Assembly (NCBI GenBank): GCA_028872475.1
Contig: JAQYMQ010000021.1
Location: forward strand, 1-64,000
Origin: Eubacteriales bacterium
GTDB lineage: Bacteria > Bacillota > Clostridia > Peptostreptococcales > Anaerovoracaceae
Direction: 5' to 3'
Length of the DNA stretch: 64,000 bases
Part shown: positions 21,479-32,064 of the stretch, piece by piece
Layout of the letters: each line of letters starts with the position of its first letter
Numbering within the stretch: the first letter of the stretch is position 1
The notes under the pieces: generated by a model
The model's database searches: none
Seen by the model: only the letters and a program-made list of their open reading frames with translations
What the model was told of the DNA's origin: nothing
Position numbers and translations under genes: made by a program

Positions 21479-22438
21479 ATGCAAAAAATAAAAAATGTTA
21501 TTTATTCAATATTAGCAATAGTATTTTTAGTACTCTTCTTTGTCTTTGCTACACCTATACTGAAAGGTATTATAAATGTTGGAATTGTCATTCCAGCTAT
21601 AATTTCAATAGTTATAGCAGTGTATTCATTATTGTCGCTTAAACATCCTATTTCAAATATACCTAACGACAATGAGATTACTGAAGAAATGCTATCTCAA
21701 AGAGAAGAAGCAAAGCACTTCATACAAAATAGACCTGCAAAACTCAGATCTACTGTTTTATTTGGAGCAAAAAAAGAAAAACTTGAAGAATTCAATAATA
21801 ATTATGAGTATTATAATGTTCCTGGACTTATTTTCTCTAAAAAGACAAGAAAAAAACTTGATAAAATATTTTTCACTTTTGTAGCATTATTATTAATAGT
21901 TGCTACTATCACGAGTTATATATTGTTCTTTGGTTACGATCGTTTTGATATTAATACTTCAAGCAACAGTAATAAAACCGTTCTTGTTCTTGGTTGCAAA
22001 GTAAATGGAAATATACCTTCCAGAACACTAAAAAACCGTTTAAACGCTTCTATTGAAGTTTTAAATGCAAACCCTACTATGAAATGTATTGTATCTGGAG
22101 GCAAAGGAAAAAACGAAAATATTACAGAAGCATATGCGATGCAACAATATCTAATTGATAAAGGAATTGCACAAGACAGAATATTTTTAGAAGAAAATTC
22201 ATTCTCGACTAAAGAAAATATACAAAATAGCTATGAAATAGCAAACAAAAACAACTTACCAAACGAATTTATAATTGTTACTGATGCATATCACCAACAT
22301 CGAGCTAATAGATATGCAAAAGAAAATAATGTTAAAGCTGTAGGCTATCCTGCACACACAGAATGGTATCTTCTTGCACCATATACAGCAAGGGAATCTT
22401 TAGGCTTAATATATGAATCAATTTTTGGTAGCAAGTAA
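21479..22438 (+). CDS. YdcF/ElyC-type DUF218 membrane protein
   Basis: N-terminal TMs; VLVLGCKVNGNIPSRTLKNRL..ENSFSTKENI. Confidence 0.85.
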   Translation: MQKIKNVIYSILAIVFLVLFFVFATPILKGIINVGIVIPAIISIVIAVYSLLSLKHPISNIPNDNEITEEMLSQREEAKHFIQNRPAKLRSTVLFGAKKEKLEEFNNNYEYYNVPGLIFSKKTRKKLDKIFFTFVALLLIVATITSYILFFGYDRFDINTSSNSNKTVLVLGCKVNGNIPSRTLKNRLNASIEVLNANPTMKCIVSGGKGKNENITEAYAMQQYLIDKGIAQDRIFLEENSFSTKENIQNSYEIANKNNLPNEFIIVTDAYHQHRANRYAKENNVKAVGYPAHTEWYLLAPYTARESLGLIYESIFGSK

Positions 22439-22456
22439 TTCACATATATCGCAAAT

Positions 22457-22481
22457 AAAATTTATTGAATCAATAAATTTT
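22457..22481. terminator. AT-rich inverted repeat, possible weak terminator
   Basis: AAAATTTATTG-aat-CAATAAATTTT, perfect 11-bp arms. Confidence 0.4.
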
Positions 22482-22568
22482 AAGTTAATAAAAATTAAAA
22501 ACATATATTATTAATTTATTTAAAGGTTTATTTAAGAAAGGAGATTGTATATTTTATACAAAAATGTT

Positions 22569-23846
22569 ATGGAAAAAAACAAAAGAATTATTCAAGTCGA
22601 CGAGCGTGTACCTCTAGCCAAAGGAATCCCATTAAGTATACAGCACACATTTGCAATGTTTAGTGCCTCTGTACTCGTTCCATACTTACTAGGCATTAAC
22701 GCTTCTATAGTTTTATTAATGAATGGTATTGGAACTCTTATATTCATCTTTATGACAAAAGGTAAGGCTCCTGCATACTTAGGTTCAAGTTTTGCATTTA
22801 TTTCACCAGCATTGCTTATTATCGCAAATCCAAATATGGGCTATGAATACGCAATAGGCGGATTTGTTGTTACTGGTATTGTAATGACATTGATCGCTAT
22901 TATAATCAAATTTGTAGGAACTAAATGGATTGGAATTCTATTACCTCCTGCAGCTATGGGTCCAATAATCGCACTAATTGGTCTTGAACTCGCAGGCACA
23001 GCAGCACAAAGTGGAGGCTTAATTCTTACAGATACATACACTTCTATAAATGTTGACTTTGTAATAGTATTCCTAGTAACAATAACTGTCGCAGTATTTG
23101 GACAGGTTTTATTTAGAGGTTTTGCTGCCGCAATTGCGATTCTTATAGCAATCGTTGTTGGCTACCTAACAGCATCATCACTAGGAATTGTTGATTTTTC
23201 TGTAGTATCAAATGCTCCTATGTTCGAAGTTCCTAATTTCTTAATGCCTAAATTTAGCGTCGAAGCAATTCTAATTACTGTTCCTGCAGCACTTGTTGTT
23301 ATATCTGAACACATAGGCCACCAGGTTGTAACTAGCGAAATAGTTGGCAGAGATCTTATAAAAGACCCTGGCTTACATCGTTCATTAGCCGCTGATGGTA
23401 TATCAACTACACTTTCAGGTTTCTGTGGTTCAGTTCCAACAACTACATACGGAGAAAATATCGGTGTAATGGCAATTACAAAGGTTTACAGTGTTTGGGT
23501 AATTGGTGGAGCTGCTGTATTTTCTATAATCCTTGCATGGATTGGAAAAGCTTCTGCTCTTATAAACACAATTCCTGCTCCTGTAATGGGTGGTATAAGC
23601 TTCTTGCTTTACGGAATGATTGCCGCTTCAGGATTAAGACTTCTAGTTGATGAAAAGGTTGACTACAGTAAAGCCAGAAATTTAGCTCTTTCCTCTGTTG
23701 TATTTGTAACCGGACTATCCGGTGCCTTCATACAAATTGGAAGTGTACAACTAAAAGGTATGGCTCTTGCAACAATTGTTGGTATAGCACTTGGTCTTAT
23801 ATTCTTTATAATAGATAAATTCGGTTTAGCTAACGATAAAGAATAA
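22569..23846 (+). CDS. Uracil/xanthine permease (NCS2 family)
   Basis: IPLSIQHTFAMFSASVLVPYLLGIN, SEHIGHQVVTSEIVGRDL, NCS2 topology. Confidence 0.93.
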   Translation: MEKNKRIIQVDERVPLAKGIPLSIQHTFAMFSASVLVPYLLGINASIVLLMNGIGTLIFIFMTKGKAPAYLGSSFAFISPALLIIANPNMGYEYAIGGFVVTGIVMTLIAIIIKFVGTKWIGILLPPAAMGPIIALIGLELAGTAAQSGGLILTDTYTSINVDFVIVFLVTITVAVFGQVLFRGFAAAIAILIAIVVGYLTASSLGIVDFSVVSNAPMFEVPNFLMPKFSVEAILITVPAALVVISEHIGHQVVTSEIVGRDLIKDPGLHRSLAADGISTTLSGFCGSVPTTTYGENIGVMAITKVYSVWVIGGAAVFSIILAWIGKASALINTIPAPVMGGISFLLYGMIAASGLRLLVDEKVDYSKARNLALSSVVFVTGLSGAFIQIGSVQLKGMALATIVGIALGLIFFIIDKFGLANDKE

Positions 23847-23870
23847 AATAAACATTAAAACATAAATAAT

Positions 23871-23906
23871 AAAAAACAGAATCCTTTTATTAGGGTTCTG
23901 TTTTTT
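23871..23906. terminator. Bidirectional intrinsic terminator between convergent genes
   Basis: AAAAAACAGAA...TTCTGTTTTTT. Confidence 0.88.
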
Positions 23907-23927
23907 ATTATTTATTCATATAGCAAT

Positions 23928-25304
23928 TTACAAGTTTTTTAATAATCCTTGAAAAGTCTTTATTATATCATCAACATCCTTATTATATGACAATCTTGCA
24001 AATTTTACGTTTCCACCGCCCTTACCTAATCCGTCTAATACCATAGCCTTTACTATTCCACCAGCATTAATTTTCTCATCCAAGCTCCAAAGCATTGCTA
24101 CACTATCTTTTTCTGTTATCAGTACTAATGCTTCATTTTTATAATTATCCTGCCTTAGTACTCCAGCAACATTATTGCCTATTTCGATAAGATCACTGGC
24201 GTCTACATCATCATAACTAAATATATCACACCAAACCGAATCATCTTTTGTCTGAATTGCATTAATTATCTCATTTACGTAAATCCTTTGAAGTTTTTTC
24301 TTAAGATTAAATAAATTATCTCGTTCTTCTTCAATCTGTTCCTTCTTTTTTCTTAAAGCCTCTTCAAGGCTATCTCTATCAGCCGAATATTCTTCACACA
24401 GCTTTGTTACGATATTATGCTTTTGCCTATAATCTTCATACGCATCATATCCACAATCTAAATACAATCGCCACATATCTTTGTTTTTTTCAAGTTTAAA
24501 AATTTTAATAATACCTATCTCACCTGTCTTGTTAGGATGAGTACCACAGCACGCAACACAATCTATCGGCGATAAGGTATTCCCAATAGTAACGACACTA
24601 ATCTCTCCGTCATCAATATTAATATCTTTTCTGACATCCCTAATACTAGCTTCAGCTTTATTTTCAAATATATCTGTAGCTATATCTACATTATCCCAAA
24701 TAGTCTTATTTGCTAAATATTCAATCTTCTTAACCATATCCCATGTTATCACTGGAAATTCTTGGCTTTTTAAGTCAATGGTCACATAATGGTCTCCCAT
24801 ATGAAAGCCTTTATTAGCTGCTTTATAATATTTCCAAAATAATCCTGAAACTATATGTTCTCCACTGTGCCTTTGCATATTTCTTCTTCGATTATTCCAG
24901 TTTAGAAATAATATTACACTATCACCTTCTCTAATATCCATTTCTTCTATTTTATCTAATTTATGAAAAATTAAATCTTCATACTCATAAAAGCTATTAA
25001 TCTTACTTATTTCGTAGCTATCACAACTCAGCAAACCGCTTATTGCATCAAGAAAATTATAAAAATCTTTATCTTCATATATATCTATATTATTGTACTT
25101 TTCTTTTACAGAATCCAATACACTGGTTGGTATCTGATAATTATTTTTAAGCAATAATACAAATCCCTTATCTTCTGGCTGTCCGCCTCCGCCAGGAAAG
25201 AAAATCGTTTTATCAAAAACAACACCTTCATCTCCTACATATCCTACTTTTGTAGTATAAATCTTTAAATATTTATTTTTTATGTATAATTTTTCATTTT
25301 CCAT
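23928..25304 (-). CDS. Alanyl-tRNA editing protein (AlaX-L type, DHHA1 C-terminus)
   Basis: QRHSGEHIVSGLF, DCVACCGTHPNKTGEIG, GLGKGGGNVKFARL. Confidence 0.9.
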   Translation of the reverse strand: MENEKLYIKNKYLKIYTTKVGYVGDEGVVFDKTIFFPGGGGQPEDKGFVLLLKNNYQIPTSVLDSVKEKYNNIDIYEDKDFYNFLDAISGLLSCDSYEISKINSFYEYEDLIFHKLDKIEEMDIREGDSVILFLNWNNRRRNMQRHSGEHIVSGLFWKYYKAANKGFHMGDHYVTIDLKSQEFPVITWDMVKKIEYLANKTIWDNVDIATDIFENKAEASIRDVRKDINIDDGEISVVTIGNTLSPIDCVACCGTHPNKTGEIGIIKIFKLEKNKDMWRLYLDCGYDAYEDYRQKHNIVTKLCEEYSADRDSLEEALRKKKEQIEEERDNLFNLKKKLQRIYVNEIINAIQTKDDSVWCDIFSYDDVDASDLIEIGNNVAGVLRQDNYKNEALVLITEKDSVAMLWSLDEKINAGGIVKAMVLDGLGKGGGNVKFARLSYNKDVDDIIKTFQGLLKNL

Positions 25305-25381
25305 AAATTTACAACCTTTTTTAATAAATAATACTTCCCTTTTTCCCCTAAAATTTAATAATTTTTAATTTCTTACAACCT

Positions 25382-25544
25382 TTATTCACTTTATAATAAT
25401 TATTATTAATTCTTGTTGATAACTTTTTGCATTTTTTTACAAATTTATATGTATATACTGTATTTCCTACATTTATAGCTCTTACATTTATCCACACATC
25501 ACATGTTCCTTTATTGTATACAATTCGCAACATCTTGTGAATAA
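25382..25544. promoter_or_regulatory. Cluster of DnaA-box-like 9-mers in a 330-bp intergenic region
   Basis: TTATTCACT 25382, TGTTGATAA within CTTGTTGATAACTTT 25412-25426, TTATCCACA 25488-25496 (perfect), TGTGAATAA 25536-25544. Confidence 0.6.
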
Positions 25545-25634
25545 CTATACAAATCCCATTATTTCAACATTATAGCTTTATAATAACTGTTCTTTTTCTC
25601 AGAACGTCGGTTTACATAATTTTTTCAAGAATAT

Positions 25635-26819
25635 TTATTCATTGTGAGACCCAATATTTTCCAAGAATTGGTCAAAACTAATTTGTTCACTATTCGCAAA
25701 CTCTAGTAAAACCGCCTGTTTAAAGTAATACCTACCCACCATATTAAATCTCGTGCTATTATCAGAGTTAACATTTTTTAAAAACCATTCTTCTAATAAA
25801 ATTGCATTTTTCTCATTATTTGCAACAAGAATAATCTCTCCATATATAGTGACAAAGCATACACCATAAATATCATCGTTTAAATTAAATTTACTTTTCA
25901 TTACGTGATCGTTATTTTTCTTAAAAATCATATACATGCAACCATTAGGGTATATCCTTGACGTTAACGGTAGATCAAAATGTATACTTTCAACGATTAT
26001 ATTATCTTCTAATAAACCTTTCATCCTATAAAATGTTATATACTCATTACGATTAAGTTTCATCGCCACTTCCTGATTAGTTAATCTAAAAATCCTATAT
26101 ATATCTATATATACAACCTTTTTTCCTTCAACTTCAACACGACTAAGCATCGCATAATAACCATCAGAACTACCAATTATTGTTTCACAAAGATAATACC
26201 CTTTCTTTGGGACTATCTCATTCAAATACATCGTATTATTACCTTTGATTACAAATTGGTCTGCCGCTACTAACTTTGCCTCTTTTGTATATAACAAATC
26301 CATCCCCACTTGATCGTAACAAACTAATCTCATTAAAGCATAATTAATTAGTTCATTATCATTTCTAGGGGATGTAATTATTTTTCTAACCACACCCTTA
26401 GCAACTTTATCAGAATTGCTTATCTTTTTTGATAATATGAAATCATTTTCTCTAAGCTCTTCTTTAGTAACATCTTTCTTTTTAGCAAGTTTTTCATAGT
26501 ATTCTTGTACAATATATATGGATTCATCTTCTGTCATTGCTACTTTGTTTCCACCCAAACAACCAAAAGTTGCTATATCCAATATCTTCCTTCTTCTCTC
26601 ATCATTACCCCATATTCGTTCATATCTTGAAAGTTCCGGTTCCTCATCTTCAATATAATAAAATTGATGCAAATCTTCATCTTCTACACAATTTAAAACT
26701 TTCCAATGAATATATAATCCGTATACACCCATAAGCCTTGTGTTTATTGCATATGCTTTAACGAATTGCTTCTCTGCATTATCTTTGTCTTTTAATCCAC
26801 CGTCAATAATTGTTAACAT
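25635..26819 (-). CDS. Uncharacterised protein, 394 aa
   Basis: Long ORF with native-looking composition, directly downstream of the cyclodeaminase-like gene; no family recognised. Confidence 0.75.
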   Translation of the reverse strand: MLTIIDGGLKDKDNAEKQFVKAYAINTRLMGVYGLYIHWKVLNCVEDEDLHQFYYIEDEEPELSRYERIWGNDERRRKILDIATFGCLGGNKVAMTEDESIYIVQEYYEKLAKKKDVTKEELRENDFILSKKISNSDKVAKGVVRKIITSPRNDNELINYALMRLVCYDQVGMDLLYTKEAKLVAADQFVIKGNNTMYLNEIVPKKGYYLCETIIGSSDGYYAMLSRVEVEGKKVVYIDIYRIFRLTNQEVAMKLNRNEYITFYRMKGLLEDNIIVESIHFDLPLTSRIYPNGCMYMIFKKNNDHVMKSKFNLNDDIYGVCFVTIYGEIILVANNEKNAILLEEWFLKNVNSDNSTRFNMVGRYYFKQAVLLEFANSEQISFDQFLENIGSHNE

Positions 26820-26825
26820 TATCCC

Positions 26826-27452
26826 TTATATTCTTCCTTCAACATCAACATACATTTCATTAGCAACATTTTCAATAGATTTAACTAGCTGCATTCCATC
26901 CACTAAAAATTTTTGAGCAATATTTGCTTCTCTAATATATGCTGCATTTATTTTAATATTAAGCCATGCACTTCTTGCTGCAGAAATAAGTTCCTGTGCT
27001 GCAACTCCAATATCGCTTATTGCCAACTTGCTTGTCTTTCCAATAAGCGTCTTTCCAACCCGAACTGCATCATTTATTAGTATCAGTACTGACATTGGCA
27101 CACTCGCTGCATCAATTGAACAATCGCTTAAAACATTCTCTTTCTTTTCTCTATCTTCGTCTGTTATATTAGGTAAACTATATGCTTTTGATAATTCTAG
27201 AAAAACACTTCTATCTTCTTCAGCTTTAAGTAATAATTTCTCAAAAATCTCACTTAATTTCTCTTGGGCTATAAGATTCTCTTCTTCCCATTCCATATAC
27301 GTTTTTTTCCCTATTGACAAATCTAACACCATTAATAATAATGCCACGCCCTGACTTGCTGATAATCCGCACACAGCACCTCCACCTGGTGCTGGTTCCC
27401 TAGTCTTTAATAATCTTAGATAGTGTTCTATTGTCATATTCTGTATCTGCAT
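26826..27452 (-). CDS. Cyclodeaminase/cyclohydrolase (FtcD C-terminal domain-like) family protein
   Basis: APGGGAVCGLSASQGVALLLMVLDL. Confidence 0.85.
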   Translation of the reverse strand: MQIQNMTIEHYLRLLKTREPAPGGGAVCGLSASQGVALLLMVLDLSIGKKTYMEWEEENLIAQEKLSEIFEKLLLKAEEDRSVFLELSKAYSLPNITDEDREKKENVLSDCSIDAASVPMSVLILINDAVRVGKTLIGKTSKLAISDIGVAAQELISAARSAWLNIKINAAYIREANIAQKFLVDGMQLVKSIENVANEMYVDVEGRI

Positions 27453-27479
27453 AATTTATCCTCCTACCATATATTAAAA

Positions 27480-27505
27480 AGAAATGTTTCACGTGAAACA
27501 TTTCT
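27480..27505. promoter_or_regulatory. parS site (ParB-binding) within a 26-bp perfect palindrome
   Basis: AGAAATGTTTCACGTGAAACATTTCT; core TGTTTCACGTGAAACA 27485-27500. Confidence 0.97.
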
Positions 27506-27521
27506 CAAGATTTTAATGATG

Positions 27522-28400
27522 CTATAAATTTTGTAATATTTCTATTATACGCTCTAGTTCTTCTCTGCCATAACACTCTATTGCTACAATATTCTTTTTT
27601 GCACCCATATCTATACTAACTTTTGTTCCTAACGTCTTTTTCAATTCTGCTTCTATTGCCAAAACTTGAGAATTCTTCTTTAATTTTTTCTTATTCCCGC
27701 TATTAACAGCCCTTTTTTCTCTTACATACTTTTCTAACTCTCTTACACTTAAATCCTTTTCACAAATTAATGTAAGGTAATCTTTTTGCTTTTGCTCATT
27801 CATTCCCACAAGAACACGAGCATGGCCTACAGTAATTTTCCCATTTGTAACATATTCTTTTGTCTTGTCGTCTAGAGTTAAAATTCTTAACAAATTAGAT
27901 ACATAAGGTCGGCTCTTTCCTATACTTTTAGCTACCTCTTCTTGTGTTAAAGAAAATTTATCAATAAGTTTTTGCACACCTTCCGCTTCTTCTATTGGAT
28001 TTAAATCTTCTCGCTGCATATTCTCAATAATAGCAAAAATCATATTCTGTTCATCATCAATCTCTTTATATATGCACGGAACCTCTTTCAACCCAGCTAT
28101 CTTTGCTGCTCTCCATCTTCTCTCACCAGCAACAATTTCTGAGCCTTTATCGGTTTTTCTAAGAACAATCGGTTGTATTATGCCATTCATCTTTATAGAA
28201 TCAGCTAACTCCGCTATTTTATCTTTATCAAAAGTTTTTCTTGGTTGATTTTTATTAGGTATTATCTCTCCAATCTCAACCATCTGCAATCCAGGAAGGT
28301 TCTCTTTGTTTTTCAAATTATCAAAATCATTTAAATCGATGTCTGTATTTATTATTAATGAATCTAAACCTCTACCTAATCCTCGATTTTTATCTCGCAT
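27522..28400 (-). CDS. parB: Chromosome partitioning protein ParB/Spo0J
   Basis: AGERRWRAAKIAGLKEVPCI, ENMQREDLNPIEEAEG. Confidence 0.97.
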   Translation of the reverse strand: MRDKNRGLGRGLDSLIINTDIDLNDFDNLKNKENLPGLQMVEIGEIIPNKNQPRKTFDKDKIAELADSIKMNGIIQPIVLRKTDKGSEIVAGERRWRAAKIAGLKEVPCIYKEIDDEQNMIFAIIENMQREDLNPIEEAEGVQKLIDKFSLTQEEVAKSIGKSRPYVSNLLRILTLDDKTKEYVTNGKITVGHARVLVGMNEQKQKDYLTLICEKDLSVRELEKYVREKRAVNSGNKKKLKKNSQVLAIEAELKKTLGTKVSIDMGAKKNIVAIECYGREELERIIEILQNL

Positions 28401-29174
28401 TTATAATTCTCCCTCTACTTCCAAAAATTCCTCAGCAAAATCTCTATACGCTTCTGCTCCTTTCGATTTCGGATCATATTCTGCAATACTCATTCCATAA
28501 CTTGGCGCTTCTGCAAGTCTGATATTTCTTGGAATAATAGTCTTATAAACTTTTTTTCCAAAATATTTTTTAACTTCCTCAACAACCTGTGCAGAAAGAT
28601 TTGTTCTTCCATCAAACATACTTAAAATAACACCTTGAATCTTTAAATCTGCATTTAAATTCTTTTTAACGATACTTATCGTACTTATAAGTTGCGCTAC
28701 ACCTTCTAACGCATAAAACTCACATTGTATAGGTATCAATACCGCATCAACCGCTGTCAATGAATTAATCGTCAACAATCCAAGCGATGGCGGACAGTCA
28801 ATAAATATATAATCATACTTATCTTTAACCTTAGCTATCGCTTTTTTTAATATCTTTTCTCTTCCTTTTACGTTGACAAGTTCTACTTCTGCGCCTGCTA
28901 ATGCAGTACTCGCAGGAATTAAATCTAAATTCTTTGTTCTAGTTTTTTGAATTGCATCTTTAATATTAAAGTTAGGCGTTGCCAATATATCATATGTCGA
29001 TGTCTGCATAGCCCTTTTATCAACACCTAATCCGCTTGTTGTATTACCTTGTGGATCTATGTCTAAAACAAGAACTTTCTTTCCTTTTAATGCTAGGCAT
29101 GCTGCCAAGTTTATATTTGTTGTCGTCTTTCCTACGCCACCTTTTTGATTAAATATAGCTATAGTTTTTCCCAT
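28401..29174 (-). CDS. parA: Chromosome partitioning ATPase ParA/Soj
   Basis: FNQKGGVGKTTTNINLAACLA. Confidence 0.97.
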   Translation of the reverse strand: MGKTIAIFNQKGGVGKTTTNINLAACLALKGKKVLVLDIDPQGNTTSGLGVDKRAMQTSTYDILATPNFNIKDAIQKTRTKNLDLIPASTALAGAEVELVNVKGREKILKKAIAKVKDKYDYIFIDCPPSLGLLTINSLTAVDAVLIPIQCEFYALEGVAQLISTISIVKKNLNADLKIQGVILSMFDGRTNLSAQVVEEVKKYFGKKVYKTIIPRNIRLAEAPSYGMSIAEYDPKSKGAEAYRDFAEEFLEVEGEL

Positions 29175-29351
29175 ATCTGCCTTCCTTTCCTTCTATTACT
29201 GTATAAGTATATTACATTTGCACTATATAATCTACATAATTTACAAAGTATATATTAGTTGATTAAATTTATAGACAACATATAATTAAAAAAGCAGGCA
29301 TAAATGTTGTACTTCATTTATATCTACTATTTAATTTATAAGACAATAAAA

Positions 29352-29381
29352 ATCTCTATGTTTCACGTGAAACATAGAGAT
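29352..29381. promoter_or_regulatory. parS site within a 30-bp perfect palindrome
   Basis: ATCTCTATGTTTCACGTGAAACATAGAGAT; core 29359-29374. Confidence 0.97.
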
Positions 29382-29388
29382 AAATATA

Positions 29389-30132
29389 TTATTTTATAGG
29401 CTCTTTTTTAGGCGTTCCAGGCTTTCGTGGATATTTTTTCTTTGTAGATGAAATCTTCTTAAATATAAGCAAGCTATGATTTAATTCATTATCTTCGATA
29501 TCATTACCTACCACTACTCTCTCAAGCTTTGCGCCCAACTCTTTTATTGCCTTCTTCGCTTCATCAAGTTCTACTTTATAATTATTTCCCTTATAAGCTA
29601 TAAAGTGTCCTCCAACTTTACAAAACGGCAAACATAATTCCAAAAGAATATTTAGCGGAGCTACAGCTCTCGACAAACATAAATCGTAAGAATCTCTATG
29701 TTCCGACAACCTTGCAATCTCTTCTGCTCTACCATGAATCGTTTCAACATTCTTTATACCCATTTCATCTGTAATATCAGTTATTACCTTTAATCTCTTT
29801 TTTAACGAATCTAACAAAACAACTTTTTTATCGGGAAACGTTATAGCCAAAGGTATTCCTGGAAAGCCTCCACCTGTTCCAATATCAATAAAATTAGTTG
29901 CTTTCTTCATCTCGCTTGTTAACAAAACTGATAAAGAATCTTCATAGTGAAGCTTAATAAATTCGTTTTCTTTTGTAATACTTGTAAGGTTAATAAATTC
30001 ATTCTTTTTAAGAATTTCGTTTTTGTATATTTCTAATTTTTCAATTATATTTTCTATTTCGTCTTCGGTTTTATTAATCTTTAAATCAGATAAGATTGCT
30101 CTAACACCATCATATTTGTCTTTCATAATCAT
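29389..30132 (-). CDS. rsmG: 16S rRNA (guanine527-N7)-methyltransferase
   Basis: DIGTGGGFPGIPLAI, LSRAVAPL; upstream of parA as in other Firmicutes. Confidence 0.96.
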   Translation of the reverse strand: MIMKDKYDGVRAILSDLKINKTEDEIENIIEKLEIYKNEILKKNEFINLTSITKENEFIKLHYEDSLSVLLTSEMKKATNFIDIGTGGGFPGIPLAITFPDKKVVLLDSLKKRLKVITDITDEMGIKNVETIHGRAEEIARLSEHRDSYDLCLSRAVAPLNILLELCLPFCKVGGHFIAYKGNNYKVELDEAKKAIKELGAKLERVVVGNDIEDNELNHSLLIFKKISSTKKKYPRKPGTPKKEPIK

Positions 30133-30135
30133 TCT

Positions 30136-32064
30136 TTATCCTTGCCTTCTTTTTCTTTCAAGATAAATTAATAAAACATTTATATCTGCAGGTGAAACTC
30201 CTGAAATTCTTGATGCTTGTCCTATAGAACGAGGCTTAATTTTAGTTAGCTTTTCCTGAGCTTCAATTCTTAGTCCATCTATATCATAATAATTTATATC
30301 TTGTGATAATTTCTTTTCTTCTAACTTTTTATATTTCTCTATTTGTGCCAACTGTTTTTTTATATATCCCTCATATTTAATTTCTACCTCAAGAAAATTC
30401 GCCGCATGTCCTCTTAATCTTTTCTCTATATCAATTTTGTCAATTTTTGACATATTGTCATATGTAACTTCCGGTCTCTTAAGCAACTCTGCTAACGAAG
30501 CGCTTCTCTTCATCTCAGGCATACCAAGGCTTTCAAGGAATTCTTTACTATCTTCAGGCTTGATCATAGTCTCGTTTAATCTTACCTTTTCTGCTTCAAC
30601 CAGCGCCTTTTTTTCTTTAAATTTTGCAAACCTCTTCTCACTCACTAAACCGATATCATATGCCTTCTGTGTCAATCTTATATCCGCATTGTCCTGTCTT
30701 AGTACAAGTCTATATTCAGCCCTACTTGTCATAATACGATACGGCTCATTTGTACCTTTGGTAATTAAATCATCAATCAAAACTCCGATATATGCTTCAT
30801 CCCTATTTAAAATGAATGGCTCTAATTCATCAATTTTCAGTGCTGCATTTATACCTGCCATCAATCCCTGTGCCGCAGCTTCTTCATATCCTGAACTACC
30901 ATTTAGCTGACCTGCACAAAACAGGTTTTCAGTATGTCTCGTTTCGAGATTCAATTTAAGAGATAACGAATTAATAGAATCATATTCTATTGCATACGCA
31001 GGTCTTACAATTTTCGCATTCTCTAACCCTGGAATTGTCTTATAGAATTCCTCTTGTACGTCTTCTGGAAGAGATGTACTCATTCCCTGGATATACATTT
31101 CTTCCGTATCTAAACCTTCTGGTTCAACGAATGTCTGATGTCTTTCCTTATCGGAAAATCTATTTATCTTATCTTCAATAGAGGGGCAATATCTTGGACC
31201 AATTCCCTCTATATTACCTGAAAATAATGCTGAACGATGGAAATTATCCCTAATCACCTTATGAGTCTTTTCATTTGTGTATGTTAACCAACAAGAAATT
31301 TGATCCCTCTGTACATCCTCATTCAAAAAAGAAAATGGCACAATTTTTTTATCGCCACACTCCTCACGCATTTTATCATATGAAATACTACTAGCTAAAA
31401 TTCTTGCAGGAGTTCCCGTTTTAAATCTCCTCATATCAAAGTTCATTTCTCTTAACTGCTCAGCAAGACTCATTGATGGTGCCATTCCATTTGGTCCACT
31501 AAATACAGCACTCTCACCTATTAATATCTTACCTCTTAAAAACGTTCCTGTAGCGAGAATAACTGCCTTTGCTTTATAATGTGCCCCTGTAGCTGTAATA
31601 ACACCTGTAACACGATTGTTAAAACCATTGTTATCTAAACCAATATCTTTATCGCAAAGGTCATCAAAAACTAAAGAAACTATCTCTGCCTGTTTGATAT
31701 CTAAATTTTCCTCTTTTTCAAGAGTCTTCTTCATTTCTATATGATATTTATTTTTATCTGCTTGACATCTTAAAGAATGAACCGCCGGACCTTTTCTTGT
31801 ATTTAGCATTTTACTTTGAATAAAAGCCTTATCAATATTTACACCCATCTCTCCGCCAAGAGCATCAATCTCTCGTACAAGGTGCCCTTTTCCCGTACCT
31901 CCAATAGAGGGATTACATGGCATCATTGCAATTGATTCCAATGTAATAGCAAACATACAGGTCTTCTTACCCATTCTTGCAGAAGCCAAAGCAGCCTCAC
32001 AACCTGCGTGACCTGCACCAACAACAATTATGTCATATTCTCCCATTAAATAATTTTTTTCCAC
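30136..32064 (-). CDS. mnmG: tRNA uridine-5-carboxymethylaminomethyl modification enzyme MnmG
   Basis: [42 protein letters not shown]. Confidence 0.98.
   Translation of the reverse strand: MEKNYLMGEYDIIVVGAGHAGCEAALASARMGKKTCMFAITLESIAMMPCNPSIGGTGKGHLVREIDALGGEMGVNIDKAFIQSKMLNTRKGPAVHSLRCQADKNKYHIEMKKTLEKEENLDIKQAEIVSLVFDDLCDKDIGLDNNGFNNRVTGVITATGAHYKAKAVILATGTFLRGKILIGESAVFSGPNGMAPSMSLAEQLREMNFDMRRFKTGTPARILASSISYDKMREECGDKKIVPFSFLNEDVQRDQISCWLTYTNEKTHKVIRDNFHRSALFSGNIEGIGPRYCPSIEDKINRFSDKERHQTFVEPEGLDTEEMYIQGMSTSLPEDVQEEFYKTIPGLENAKIVRPAYAIEYDSINSLSLKLNLETRHTENLFCAGQLNGSSGYEEAAAQGLMAGINAALKIDELEPFILNRDEAYIGVLIDDLITKGTNEPYRIMTSRAEYRLVLRQDNADIRLTQKAYDIGLVSEKRFAKFKEKKALVEAEKVRLNETMIKPEDSKEFLESLGMPEMKRSASLAELLKRPEVTYDNMSKIDKIDIEKRLRGHAANFLEVEIKYEGYIKKQLAQIEKYKKLEEKKLSQDINYYDIDGLRIEAQEKLTKIKPRSIGQASRISGVSPADINVLLIYLERKRRQG

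Noticed and set aside
25348-25533. 61-aa minus-strand ORF in the DnaA-box region
   Set aside because: No SD, lysine/asparagine-rich low-complexity translation, and overlaps the candidate DnaA-box cluster.
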